Positions 8,858 to 16,659 of a stretch of DNA of 64,000 nucleotides are shown piece after piece. Position numbers and translations under genes: made by a program. The notes below the pieces were generated by a model. The model had not been told where the DNA came from and made no database searches. It saw only the letters and a list, made by a program, of their open reading frames with translations. Origin of the DNA: Oscillospiraceae bacterium (GTDB lineage: Bacteria; Bacillota; Clostridia; Oscillospirales; Oscillospiraceae); NCBI GenBank assembly GCA_017479425.1, contig JAFVCD010000043.1:1-64000 (forward strand), written 5' to 3'. Position 1 is the first letter of the stretch. Each line of letters opens with the position of its first letter.

Positions 8858-9169
8858 ATGGCAATATCGGACTGGGGACTTAATAAGAGCGCTCTGCGCG
8901 GCGTCTGGCCGAAGAATGAGCAGGGCGAGTTTGTCGCGCCCGCGCTTCTGACGCACACGGCGGGAAACGAGCTTGAAAGCGAGCTTGTCCGCTCGCTTAT
9001 GGAGTCCTTCAATATCCCGACCGTCTGCGAGTACCCGAATGACGGAGTTGTGGGCAACATTATTCTCGGTCACGCGGGCGGCGGAGTTGATATCTTCGTG
9101 CCGGAGACTATGCTTGAAGATGCTAAAAACATACTGAACGCCGAAAACGTGCAGGATGTTGAAGAATAA
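8858..9169 (+). CDS. DUF2007-type putative signal-transducing protein
   Basis: 103 residues. The central part (AGNELESELVRSLMESFNIP, then GHAGGGVDIFVPETMLEDAK) matches the small DUF2007 family, which has a ferredoxin-like fold similar to PII proteins; its function is not established. GGAGG lies seven bases before the ATG. It follows rlmH by 17 bases and precedes the sugar mutase by 32 bases, so all are probably cotranscribed. Confidence 0.75.
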   Translation: MAISDWGLNKSALRGVWPKNEQGEFVAPALLTHTAGNELESELVRSLMESFNIPTVCEYPNDGVVGNIILGHAGGGVDIFVPETMLEDAKNILNAENVQDVEE

Positions 9170-9201
9170 AAAAATAATAATTTACATAGGAGGACGCAAA
9201 A

Positions 9202-10929
9202 ATGGATTTCATGAAAACCTATGAGCATTGGCTCGCTTCCCCGCACATCACCGCAGAGGAGAGAGCTGAGCTCGAAGCCATCAAAAACGATCCCAAGGAG
9301 ATCGAGTCCCGCTTCCAGTCCTACCTCGCCTTCGGCACTGCCGGACTTCGCGGCACCATGGGCGCGGGTACCTACAAGATGAACGTTCACGTTATCCGCC
9401 ACGCAACTCAGGCTTTTGCCGAGGTCGTTCTCGCCGAGGGCCCCGAGGCCGCGAAGAAGGGCGTAGCGATCTGCTATGACTGCCGCAACAACGGCGATGT
9501 ATTTGCCCGCGAGGCCGCCTGCGTTATGGCAGCCAACGGAATCCATGTCCGTCTTTTCGACGATATGCGTCCCACCCCTGAGCTTTCTTACGCCGTCCGT
9601 CACTACGGCTGCCAGGCGGGCATCAACGTCACCGCCTCCCACAACCCCAAGGAGTACAACGGCTACAAGGTCTATTGGTCTGACGGCGCTCAGCTTCCCC
9701 CGAAGCACGCCTCCGAGGTCGCCGCGAAGATGGAGGAGCTCGATATCTTCGAGGGGCCCAAGACCATGGACTTCAACGAGGCTCTTGACAAGCGCATAAT
9801 CGAGTGGATGGGCAGAGAGACTGACGAGGCGTTCCTCGACGAGGTAATGGCGATGGTCAACGATTACGACACCGTAAAGGCCGCCGCCGACAACTTCCAC
9901 ATGGTCTACACCCCGTTCCACGGCACCGGCCGCGTCCTCATTCCTGAGGCTCTCCGCCGCCTCGGCATCAAGCACCTGCACTGCGAGCCGAGACAGATGA
10001 TCAAGGACGGCAACTTCTCCACAGTTGTCTCCCCGAACCCCGAGAACCCCGAGGGCTTCTATCTCTCCGTTGACCTTGCAAACGAAGTCGGCGCAGACTT
10101 CATCCTCGGCTCTGACCCGGACGCTGACCGCGTCGGCCTTATGATCCGCGATCACGACGGTAAGTTCATCCCCCTCACCGGCAACCAGACCGGCGTTCTC
10201 CTCTTCGACTACCTCATCGGCGCACTCAAGCGCACCGGAAAGATGCCGGCTAATCCCGTCGGCCTCAAGACCATTGTTACAACCTCCATGTTCAACGCCG
10301 TCGCTGAGAAGAACGGCATCGCCCACTTCGACACCTTCACCGGCTTCAAATTCATCGCCGAGAAGAAGAATGCTCTCGAGGGAAGCGGCGAGGGCAAGGT
10401 AATCTTCGCGTTCGAGGAGTCCTACGGCTATATGTTCGGCGACTATGTCCGTGATAAGGACGCCGTTACCGCCGCTGTTCTCATGGCTGAGATGGCTTCC
10501 TACTATTCCCTCAAGGGCATAAAGCTCATCGACGCTCTCGAGGCGTGCTATGAGAAGTACGGCGCATACGCCGAGAAGACCATCAACCTCGTTATGCCCG
10601 GCCTTGACGGACAGAAGAAGATGGCACAGCTTATGGTAAATCTCCGTGCCTCCGCTCCGAAGGCCATCGCCGGAGTCGAGGTCGTCAAGACCCGCGACTA
10701 TCTGCCCGGCGAGGAGAAGGACGTCAAGACCGGAGAGGTCGTGAAGATGGAGCTCTGCGACTCCAATGTTCTCTCCTTCATCCTTGCGGACGGCACCGTT
10801 ATCCTCGTCCGTCCCAGCGGCACCGAGCCGAAGGTCAAGGTCTACATACTCGCCCACGGCGAGAATCTCGAGGCCACCCGCGCTCAGGTCGCGGAGTACG
10901 TCAAGTGGGCAAATTCGCTCGCTGAGTAA
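9202..10929 (+). CDS. pgcA: Phosphosugar mutase (phosphoglucomutase/phosphomannomutase, PgcA-like)
   Basis: 575 residues, typical of the long bacterial alpha-phosphoglucomutase class. The phosphoserine loop is TASHNPKEYNGYK, the metal loop SDPDADRVG, the sugar loop FAFEESYGYM and the phosphate-binding loop RPSGTEPKVK. The enzyme interconverts glucose-1-phosphate and glucose-6-phosphate (perhaps also mannose phosphates), supplying UDP-glucose for cell-envelope glycolipids and polysaccharides. AGGAGG precedes the ATG. Codon use is strongly biased toward C-ending codons, as in ppdK and glyQS, which suggests high expression. Which sugar is preferred cannot be told from sequence. Confidence 0.92.
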   Translation: MDFMKTYEHWLASPHITAEERAELEAIKNDPKEIESRFQSYLAFGTAGLRGTMGAGTYKMNVHVIRHATQAFAEVVLAEGPEAAKKGVAICYDCRNNGDVFAREAACVMAANGIHVRLFDDMRPTPELSYAVRHYGCQAGINVTASHNPKEYNGYKVYWSDGAQLPPKHASEVAAKMEELDIFEGPKTMDFNEALDKRIIEWMGRETDEAFLDEVMAMVNDYDTVKAAADNFHMVYTPFHGTGRVLIPEALRRLGIKHLHCEPRQMIKDGNFSTVVSPNPENPEGFYLSVDLANEVGADFILGSDPDADRVGLMIRDHDGKFIPLTGNQTGVLLFDYLIGALKRTGKMPANPVGLKTIVTTSMFNAVAEKNGIAHFDTFTGFKFIAEKKNALEGSGEGKVIFAFEESYGYMFGDYVRDKDAVTAAVLMAEMASYYSLKGIKLIDALEACYEKYGAYAEKTINLVMPGLDGQKKMAQLMVNLRASAPKAIAGVEVVKTRDYLPGEEKDVKTGEVVKMELCDSNVLSFILADGTVILVRPSGTEPKVKVYILAHGENLEATRAQVAEYVKWANSLAE

Positions 10930-10933
10930 TCTT

Positions 10934-11096
10934 ATACTAAACCTTAATAGAAACCTGACAGTCCTTCTGGCAGAAATTGCGCCATACTGCGTTAGCCCCC
11001 TTGACCATATATATCCATTATGCTCTGCGGTGTATGCCTTGTCTGGCACAATTTCTGCTCAGAATTACAAGTCAGTTTTATATCAAGGATTAGTAT
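10934..11096. repeat. 163-bp imperfect palindrome, MITE-like
   Basis: The left end (ATACTAAACCTTAATAG) and the inverted right end (ATACTAATCCTTGATAT) match over most of their length, and the match continues inward through CTGAC and CAGAAATTG(C/T)GCCA to a centre near CCATATATATCC. It sits between two convergent genes and has no coding capacity. It looks like a small non-autonomous mobile repeat. No clear target duplication is visible beyond TA-rich flanks. Confidence 0.75.
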
Positions 11097-11110
11097 TATT
11101 TAACATTAAA

Positions 11111-11141
11111 TGCGGGGATCCGTCGGATCCCCGCATTTTTT
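11111..11141. terminator. Terminator between convergent genes
   Basis: Stem TGCGGGGATCC / GGATCCCCGCA with loop GTC, followed by seven T's on the plus strand and preceded by A's, so it can work in both directions for the sugar mutase and the radical SAM gene. Confidence 0.85.
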
Positions 11142-11152
11142 GTATCTGTTTT

Positions 11153-12028
11153 TCACACGCCCGTCAGATCAAAATCCGGCGTGTACTCCTCCTTGGCGCT
11201 CGACAACTCCTGATAAAACCCGTTTTCGATGCCGAGCTGTTCCATATACTCGACGGCGAGAGCATACTCCTCCTCGGTGAGGCGGCGTGAAAGCTCCGGA
11301 AAGTCCTTCGCCCTGCCCATCGGCGTAAACTGGCTCATCAGCGAGAAGCAGACGCCCTTGTCACCGTAATTCTCACTGAACCAGTCCATCACGCGGAAAG
11401 AGTTTTCGAGGTTTCCCGGGAGAACGAGGTGGCGCACTATCATTCCGCGGCGCATCAGCCCGTCCTCGTCATACTCGCAGTCGCCCACCTGATCATACAT
11501 CTCGGAGATAGCCTTCGAGGCGACCTCAAAATAGTCCGGCGCGAAGGAATATTTCCGCGCGGGTTCGGGGAGAGCGTATTTCATATCGGGCAGGTAGATC
11601 TGAACCTTGCCGGATAGCTTTCTGAGCGTTTCAAGGCTCTCGTAGCCGCCGGTGTTCCATACGACCGGCACGGACAGCGGTTCAATGAGCGCCTCCAGCA
11701 CCTTGTCTGCGTAATGCGTTGCGGTGACGAGATTTATATTGTGACAGCCTTCAGCTATAAGGCGGTCAAAGATCGCGCGAAGCTCCTGCGGCGTGACCTC
11801 CTTGCCGAAGCCGCCGACGGAGATATCGTAGTTCTGGCAGAAAACGCACCGCAGCGAGCAGCCGGAGAAGAAAACGGCTCCGCTGCCCTTGTCGCCGCTG
11901 ATGGGCGGCTCCTCCCAATAGTGCGGTGCGGCGCGGGCGACGCGGATGGTATCCGATACGCCGCAGAATCCGCTTCTTGCACCGCGGTCAACTCCGCAGG
12001 CTCGGGGACAGAGATTACAGACTGACAT
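11153..12028 (-). CDS. Radical SAM protein of the pyruvate-formate-lyase-activase-like group
   Basis: 291 residues. The Fe-S/SAM motif is CSLRCVFCQN (C-x3-C-x2-C), near residue 57. An N-terminal cysteine set (CNLCPRACGVDRG ... GFCG) looks like an extra metal or cluster site, as in the uncharacterised PflA-like family. Later motifs VWNTGGYES, YLPDMKYA and RHLVLPGN fit the radical SAM barrel. The substrate is not known; no glycyl-radical enzyme gene is adjacent, so naming it an activase would go too far. The Mrp carrier encoded upstream is a plausible cluster donor (inference). Confidence 0.85.
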   Translation of the reverse strand: MSVCNLCPRACGVDRGARSGFCGVSDTIRVARAAPHYWEEPPISGDKGSGAVFFSGCSLRCVFCQNYDISVGGFGKEVTPQELRAIFDRLIAEGCHNINLVTATHYADKVLEALIEPLSVPVVWNTGGYESLETLRKLSGKVQIYLPDMKYALPEPARKYSFAPDYFEVASKAISEMYDQVGDCEYDEDGLMRRGMIVRHLVLPGNLENSFRVMDWFSENYGDKGVCFSLMSQFTPMGRAKDFPELSRRLTEEEYALAVEYMEQLGIENGFYQELSSAKEEYTPDFDLTGV

Positions 12029-12054
12029 AAAATCGATCCTTTTTGCAGTTTTTC

Positions 12055-12080
12055 GGGCGGGCGCAGAGACCCGCCCCTAC
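12055..12080 (-). terminator. Terminator of the serpin gene (shared repeat sequence)
   Basis: On the minus strand the hairpin GGGCGGGT-CTCTGC-GCCCGCCC is followed by GAAAAAC. It differs by one base from the plus-strand terminator at 29550-29575 (GTAGGGGCGGGTCTCTGTGC...), so it is a dispersed terminator-type repeat. Confidence 0.65.
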
Positions 12081-12092
12081 ACAGTGCAGCGC

Positions 12093-13361
12093 TTACGACG
12101 GGTCGTTCATAACGCCCATAAAGAGCGGGACATTCGACTCGGACTCGACTATCATATACACAAACGGCTCGTCAAGACGAAGCTCATACGGCTCCTCGAC
12201 GAATCCCGGCGCGGCGCTCGTTGCAACCATTTCGACGACTGTCGCCGCGGCGGCCTCGGTGCCGTCCTCATCGACCGTTACCTTGACCTTCTGGAAAATA
12301 TTGCTGACGTACAGCGGCTCCTCGCTCATGAGCGAGAAATACGCCTCGTCGGTGAACGCGCTTTCAAGCCCGAGCGACTTTAACGGCTCGACCATATCAA
12401 AGCGATAATCAACGTCAAACTTCGGCATGGAGAGGAATATTTTTCTGCTCTCACCCTCGGGATTCACGCCTTCAAGCGAGCTTACAAGGTCGCTGACAGT
12501 GCCGCTTGTGGGCTTGAGCGCGATGAATTTCATTCCCCAGCCGCGGTAAGGGAGGACAACGCCCTCGTAGCCGTCGCCATCGAGGTATTCAAAATGCGCG
12601 GTTTTGTGCATAAACTCCGCTTCCCTGTCACCGCCCTCGGCGTGGAAAAGGTCGGTAAATGTAGCCTGCGCGTCAAACGGAGAAGCCCACTTTGCCTTAA
12701 GATAGAGGGTGTTTATGAGCACAAGGCGCGTCAGAGGGTCGAGCTCGTCGGAAAAAACGCTCGGGATAAGACCTTTCGTCTTTTCATTTACCCACTCGTT
12801 CATTATGCGGATATCGAAATCCGTCAGATACGCCTCAGCGTTGTAGTACATCACAAGGTCGTTGAGAAACTGCTCTCTGAGCTGAGAGTTCCAGCCGACC
12901 CACGCGGAATTTGCGCTCGAGAACTCGTTTTCGTCGGTTTTCATGCGGTCTAAGAGAATATTCGCGACGCGGCGTGTATCGGAGCCTATAAGACTCTCAA
13001 ACTCGTCTTTAGTGGAGCTGTCCGCGCCCTCGGCACACATGGCGAGCGCTATGTAGGCGGAAAGCGGACTTATTACAGCGTTGTCACCCTCGGCATTTTT
13101 GAGAAGCCCGATACCGAGCCTTGCAACAGAAGAGTAGTCCACGCCCTCCTGTACCCAGTCTATCTCGGCTGTGGGGCGGTTTTCGGTAAGGCTCGCGTAA
13201 CCCGTTTTCTCGGCGGGATTATCGGTTTTTTCCGGCACCGGCGCGGACTCGACGATGTTCTCCGGCTCGTCAGCGACCTCGACCGGCTCCTCCTGCGCGG
13301 TGCAGGCGGCGAGGGATAAGACCATTACAAACGAGAGAATGAGAGCAATAATACTTTTCAT
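12093..13361 (-). CDS. Serpin-family protease inhibitor, lipoprotein
   Basis: 422 residues. The N-terminus is a lipoprotein signal peptide with lipobox LSLAAC, so the protein should be tethered outside the membrane; a ~50-residue linker follows. The serpin fold is recognised by NAVISPLSAYIALAMCAEGA, INTLYLKAKWASPF and a C-terminal hinge DEDGTEAAAATVVE. Aligning this hinge to the serpin rule (P15 Gly, P14 Thr, P12-P9 Ala) predicts P1-P1' as Thr-Ser in VATSAAPG, which suggests an elastase- or subtilisin-like target (inference). The Ala-rich hinge means it is probably inhibitory. Gut bacterial serpins are known to inhibit host or bacterial serine proteases. AbrB-type gene upstream on the same strand. 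Confidence 0.93.
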   Translation of the reverse strand: MKSIIALILSFVMVLSLAACTAQEEPVEVADEPENIVESAPVPEKTDNPAEKTGYASLTENRPTAEIDWVQEGVDYSSVARLGIGLLKNAEGDNAVISPLSAYIALAMCAEGADSSTKDEFESLIGSDTRRVANILLDRMKTDENEFSSANSAWVGWNSQLREQFLNDLVMYYNAEAYLTDFDIRIMNEWVNEKTKGLIPSVFSDELDPLTRLVLINTLYLKAKWASPFDAQATFTDLFHAEGGDREAEFMHKTAHFEYLDGDGYEGVVLPYRGWGMKFIALKPTSGTVSDLVSSLEGVNPEGESRKIFLSMPKFDVDYRFDMVEPLKSLGLESAFTDEAYFSLMSEEPLYVSNIFQKVKVTVDEDGTEAAAATVVEMVATSAAPGFVEEPYELRLDEPFVYMIVESESNVPLFMGVMNDPS

Positions 13362-13414
13362 AGTAACGCCTCCTTTTTCTATATGACCAAGTCAAGGGGC
13401 ATTTTGTTCCGGAT

Positions 13415-13657
13415 TTACAGCGAGGAAATCTCCTCAATGCACTTTCTGCACACAAGTCTGTCGCGGAAGGACACCACGTCCTTTGACTTTCCGCAAAATG
13501 AGCACGTCTGCGTGTACTTCTTGAGAACGATTCTGTCGCCGTCCGTGTAGATCTCAATGGGATCCTTGACGTCTATATCAAGACTGCGCCTCAGCTCGAT
13601 GGGCAGCACGATACGCCCGAGCTCGTCGACTTTTCTGATTATTCCGGTTGCTTTCAT
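13415..13657 (-). CDS. AbrB/SpoVT-type transition-state regulator with C-terminal cysteine motif
   Basis: 80 residues. The N-terminal swapped-hairpin DNA-binding domain is clear (TGIIRKVDELGRIVLPIELR). The C-terminal half has CSFCGK and CRKC, two Cys pairs likely to bind zinc. Such proteins act as dimers/tetramers that control genes of the transition to stationary phase or sporulation. The gene has its own good promoter and precedes the serpin gene by 53 bases on the same strand, so it may be cotranscribed with or regulate serpin expression (inference). Confidence 0.9.
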   Translation of the reverse strand: MKATGIIRKVDELGRIVLPIELRRSLDIDVKDPIEIYTDGDRIVLKKYTQTCSFCGKSKDVVSFRDRLVCRKCIEEISSL

Positions 13658-13696
13658 TTAAGCTTCCTCCCAATATATTTTGATTATCATATCCAG

Positions 13697-13725
13697 ATAA
13701 TACCATATATGGAAAAAATTGTCAA
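13697..13725 (-). promoter_or_regulatory. Promoter of the AbrB-type gene
   Basis: Minus strand TTGACA (13725-13720), 17 bases, TATTAT (13702-13697). The spacer holds the palindrome CCATATATGG, a possible autoregulatory site. Confidence 0.8.
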
Positions 13726-13764
13726 TACAAGGAGAGGAATCGGGAATAAAAAAATAAAAGGTCG

Positions 13765-13798
13765 AAAAAACGGGCGAGCCATATGAATGACCCGCCCG
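13765..13798 (-). terminator. Terminator of the M18 aminopeptidase gene
   Basis: On the minus strand, CGGGCGGGTC ... GGCTCGCCCG is followed by six T's, seven bases after the aminopeptidase stop codon. Confidence 0.75.
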
Positions 13799-13805
13799 AA
13801 GGTGA

Positions 13806-15083
13806 TTATATAATATCGTACTCGCCTGCGCCCTTTGCGGCGATGGCGCTCTCAAAGAAGGTCTTGCAGCAGTCTGTCATCGCCTGCGTGTCGCGCGCGC
13901 CGGCGGTCTCATAGGATGAGTGCATCGCAAGCTGAGCAAGTCCGATGTCGATGGTGTTGAGGCTGACCTGGGAGTTTGAGATGTTGCCGAGGGTGCTGCC
14001 GCCGGGAATGTCGGGGCGGTTGGCGTAGTTCTGAGTCTTTACGCCCGCCTTTTCACAGATCAGCGTGAACATCGCGGCGGAAACCGCGTCGGTCGCGTAG
14101 CGCTGGGAGGCGGTGTACTTTATTACTACGCCGCCGTTCATAACGGGGGCGTTCGCCTTGTCGGCGTACTCCGGATGGTTCGGATGCAGAGCATGGGCGT
14201 TGTCGCAGGAGAGCATAAGCGAGGCGGGCAGGGAAGTCCTGAGATCCATGCCGAGCTTATCGCCGACTCTCGACAGCACGTCGCGCAGGAAGGTGGACGC
14301 CGCGCCCTGCTTTGTGTGACTGCCGACCTCCTCGTTGTCAAATACGGCGAAAACCGGCACGCTCTTGAAGCTCCCGGCGTCGATAAAGGCGCGGAGCGTG
14401 GAGTACACGCAGTGCAGATCGTCGAGCCTCGGCGCGGAGATGAAATCGCCCCACTCGAAGCCCGCGGCTGGGTTATAGAGATAAAGACCGGTGGAGAGGA
14501 TATCCTTCTCCTCAACTCCGAGCCTTTCGGCTATGCGCTGACGGAAGGTGGTTCTCGAATCGGTCGCCTCAGCGTAGAGCGGCTGGAGGTCGATCGCCGG
14601 GTTGAAGGACATATCCTTGTTTGCGTTGCGGTTCATGTGGATAGCGACGTTGGGGATAACGCATATCGGCTCCTTAAAGTCAAGAAGCCGGCTTTTGATG
14701 CCGTGCTCAGTGCGGACAAGCACCCTTCCCGCGACGGAAAGAGGTCTGTCAAGCCAGGTGGAATAGAGCATTCCGCCGTAGCCCTCGACGGAAAGACGCA
14801 CAAAGTGCTTGTCCACCGCCTCGGAGTTCTCACGGATGCGGAAGGAGGGACTGTCGCAGTGCGAGGCGGTTATCATATAGCCCTTTGCGCCCTCGACCGC
14901 GCGGAAGGCGACGATGCTTGAGCCGTTGCGGGTCACGAAATAGCCCTTGCCGGGTGTAAGCTCCCATGCCTCGCCCTCATATAATTCCGTAAAGCCGGCG
15001 GCGCGAAGCTCCCTTGAGCATTCCTCTACGGCGTGAAAGGCAGTGGGTGAGGCGGCGATGAATTTGAAAAGCGGTTCGTTCAT
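13806..15083 (-). CDS. M18-family aminopeptidase
   Basis: 425 residues, the usual M18 length. Zinc-ligand motifs are visible: SHCDSPSFR (His/Asp), FDNEEVGS (Glu pair) and the C-terminal AMHSSYETAG (His). It removes N-terminal residues, typically acidic or neutral, from peptides in the cytoplasm as a dodecamer with two metal ions per subunit. GGAG is nine bases before the ATG. A monocistronic unit: it has its own promoter and terminator. Confidence 0.93.
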   Translation of the reverse strand: MNEPLFKFIAASPTAFHAVEECSRELRAAGFTELYEGEAWELTPGKGYFVTRNGSSIVAFRAVEGAKGYMITASHCDSPSFRIRENSEAVDKHFVRLSVEGYGGMLYSTWLDRPLSVAGRVLVRTEHGIKSRLLDFKEPICVIPNVAIHMNRNANKDMSFNPAIDLQPLYAEATDSRTTFRQRIAERLGVEEKDILSTGLYLYNPAAGFEWGDFISAPRLDDLHCVYSTLRAFIDAGSFKSVPVFAVFDNEEVGSHTKQGAASTFLRDVLSRVGDKLGMDLRTSLPASLMLSCDNAHALHPNHPEYADKANAPVMNGGVVIKYTASQRYATDAVSAAMFTLICEKAGVKTQNYANRPDIPGGSTLGNISNSQVSLNTIDIGLAQLAMHSSYETAGARDTQAMTDCCKTFFESAIAAKGAGEYDII

Positions 15084-15114
15084 TGATATTTCTCCATCTA
15101 TTTAAATATACATA

Positions 15115-15143
15115 AGTATAATACTTATTGGTGTTTCTGGCAA
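15115..15143 (-). promoter_or_regulatory. Promoter of the M18 aminopeptidase gene
   Basis: Minus strand TTGCCA (15143-15138), 17 bases, TATACT (15120-15115), about 32 bases before the ATG. Confidence 0.65.
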
Positions 15144-15199
15144 TTGTTATTTTTTGAACAATCTGCTCAAAAAATCCTCGGTTTTTTGTCGAATTTATG

Positions 15200-15259
15200 T
15201 TTACAATTATAGGAATGTCTGTTAATATAGGTAAAGTAACATAGTGCACTTTTATGCAC
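15200..15259 (+). promoter_or_regulatory. Promoter and possible operator of the rnf-nrfA cluster
   Basis: TTTACA at 15200-15205, 17 bases, TAATAT at 15223-15228. Just downstream is a dyad GTGCA-CTTTTA-TGCAC (15244-15259) followed by a third TTGCAC half-site, placed where a repressor could block transcription. Which regulator binds is unknown. Confidence 0.6.
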
Positions 15260-15309
15260 ATTGCACAAAATGGCAAAAAGTGTATGATTTATGAGAGGAG
15301 TCGGTTAGG

Positions 15310-16659
15310 GTGAACATGACTTTCCGCGGCGGAGTACACCCCAAGGGCAACAAGGAGCTGAGCCGGAATAAGGCTCTGCGTGAATATAAGCCCTCGGGAG
15401 AGATGGTATTTCCGCTCGCCCAGCACATAGGCAAGCCCGCAAAGCCCATCGTAAAAAAAGGCGATGAGGTTCTTATGGGTCAGAAAATCGGAGAACCGGA
15501 CGGCTTCATTTCCGCTGCCGTCATTTCCTCCTGCTCCGGCAAGGTGAAGGCGATCGAAAAGCGCCGCACCATCTCCGGCGCGATGCAGGAGTGCGTAGTC
15601 ATAGAAAATGACGGGCTCTTTACGCCCGCAGCCGACTGGAGCCAAAGGCGCGACGCCGGGAAGATGACGAATGAGGAGATAGTAGCCGCTGTCAAGGAGG
15701 CTGGCATCGTCGGTCTCGGCGGCGCAGGCTTCCCGACCTACGTCAAGCTCATGCCGAAAAACCCGGACGCCATCAAATACGTCATCGCAAACGGCGCCGA
15801 GTGCGAGCCATACATAACCTGCAACGATCAGATGATGCGCACGATGGCGGACGGTATCGTTGAGGGACTTGAGGTCACGCTCAGACTGTTTAAGAACGCC
15901 GAGGGCGTTATCGCCATCGAGGACAACAAGCCCGAGGCGATTGCCGCGATGCAGAAGGCTGCCGAGGGCAAAAAAGGCATCCGCGTTCTGCCGCTTCACA
16001 CGAAGTACCCGCAGGGCGGTGAGCGCAGCCTGATCAGCGTTATCGCCGGGGTCGACTTCCCGGTCTCAAAGCTCCCCGCCGACGTCGGCTGCATCGTCGA
16101 CAACGTCGGAACGCTCTACGCCATCGGAAGAGCAGTTCTCTACGGCGAGCCGCTATTTACCCACGTTCTCACCGTTACCGGCGACGCTGTGAGCGAGCCT
16201 GAGAACTTCATCGTTCATGACGGTACGCTGATGACGGAGCTCATCGAGGCGTGCGGCGGCATCAAAGAGGGCGTTACAGTGAAAAAGGCGCTCTCCGGCG
16301 GCCCGATGATGGGCGTTTCAATGGCGTATCTCGAGGTTCCGGTCGTAAAGACAACGAATGCAATTACGCTTCTGGGACGCGACGCCGTTGAGGACAGTCA
16401 CAAGCATATGACCGGCTGCCTCAGATGCGGCCGCTGCACGACGGTCTGCCCGCAGGGGCTTCTGCCTCAGCTTATGGCGGAGGCGATCCACGTCGGTGAC
16501 TGGGAGAGATTTGAAACTAAGCTTTACGGCCTTGACTGCATAGCCTGCGGCTCCTGTACCTACGTCTGCCCGGCAAAGCGCCCGCTCACGCAGATATTCA
16601 AGGAGACAAAGGCCGAAATCCTTGCGCTCAAGCGCGCAAAGGCGGGAGGTGCCAAATGA
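15310..16659 (+). CDS. rnfC: Rnf electron transport complex subunit C
   Basis: 449 residues. RnfC is the peripheral NADH-binding subunit. Seen here: GLGGAGFPTYVKL (flavin/NADH-binding glycine loop), IANGAECEPYITCNDQMMR, GGERSLI and two C-terminal [4Fe-4S] motifs, CLRCGRCTTVCP and CIACGSCTYVCP. Electrons pass between NAD(H) and the membrane subunits. GTG at 15310 has GAGAGGAG nine bases upstream and is preferred to the ATG six bases later. It opens a tightly spaced operon that runs through nrfA. Confidence 0.95.
   Translation: MNMTFRGGVHPKGNKELSRNKALREYKPSGEMVFPLAQHIGKPAKPIVKKGDEVLMGQKIGEPDGFISAAVISSCSGKVKAIEKRRTISGAMQECVVIENDGLFTPAADWSQRRDAGKMTNEEIVAAVKEAGIVGLGGAGFPTYVKLMPKNPDAIKYVIANGAECEPYITCNDQMMRTMADGIVEGLEVTLRLFKNAEGVIAIEDNKPEAIAAMQKAAEGKKGIRVLPLHTKYPQGGERSLISVIAGVDFPVSKLPADVGCIVDNVGTLYAIGRAVLYGEPLFTHVLTVTGDAVSEPENFIVHDGTLMTELIEACGGIKEGVTVKKALSGGPMMGVSMAYLEVPVVKTTNAITLLGRDAVEDSHKHMTGCLRCGRCTTVCPQGLLPQLMAEAIHVGDWERFETKLYGLDCIACGSCTYVCPAKRPLTQIFKETKAEILALKRAKAGGAK

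Noticed and set aside
9070..11049. 659-codon minus-strand frame across the phosphosugar mutase
   Set aside because: Same cause: the mirror frame of a strongly biased gene; the sense gene has all catalytic motifs.
11153..12028. Pyruvate formate-lyase activating enzyme
   Set aside because: No glycyl-radical enzyme gene is adjacent and the N-terminal cysteine set differs; only radical SAM membership is supported.
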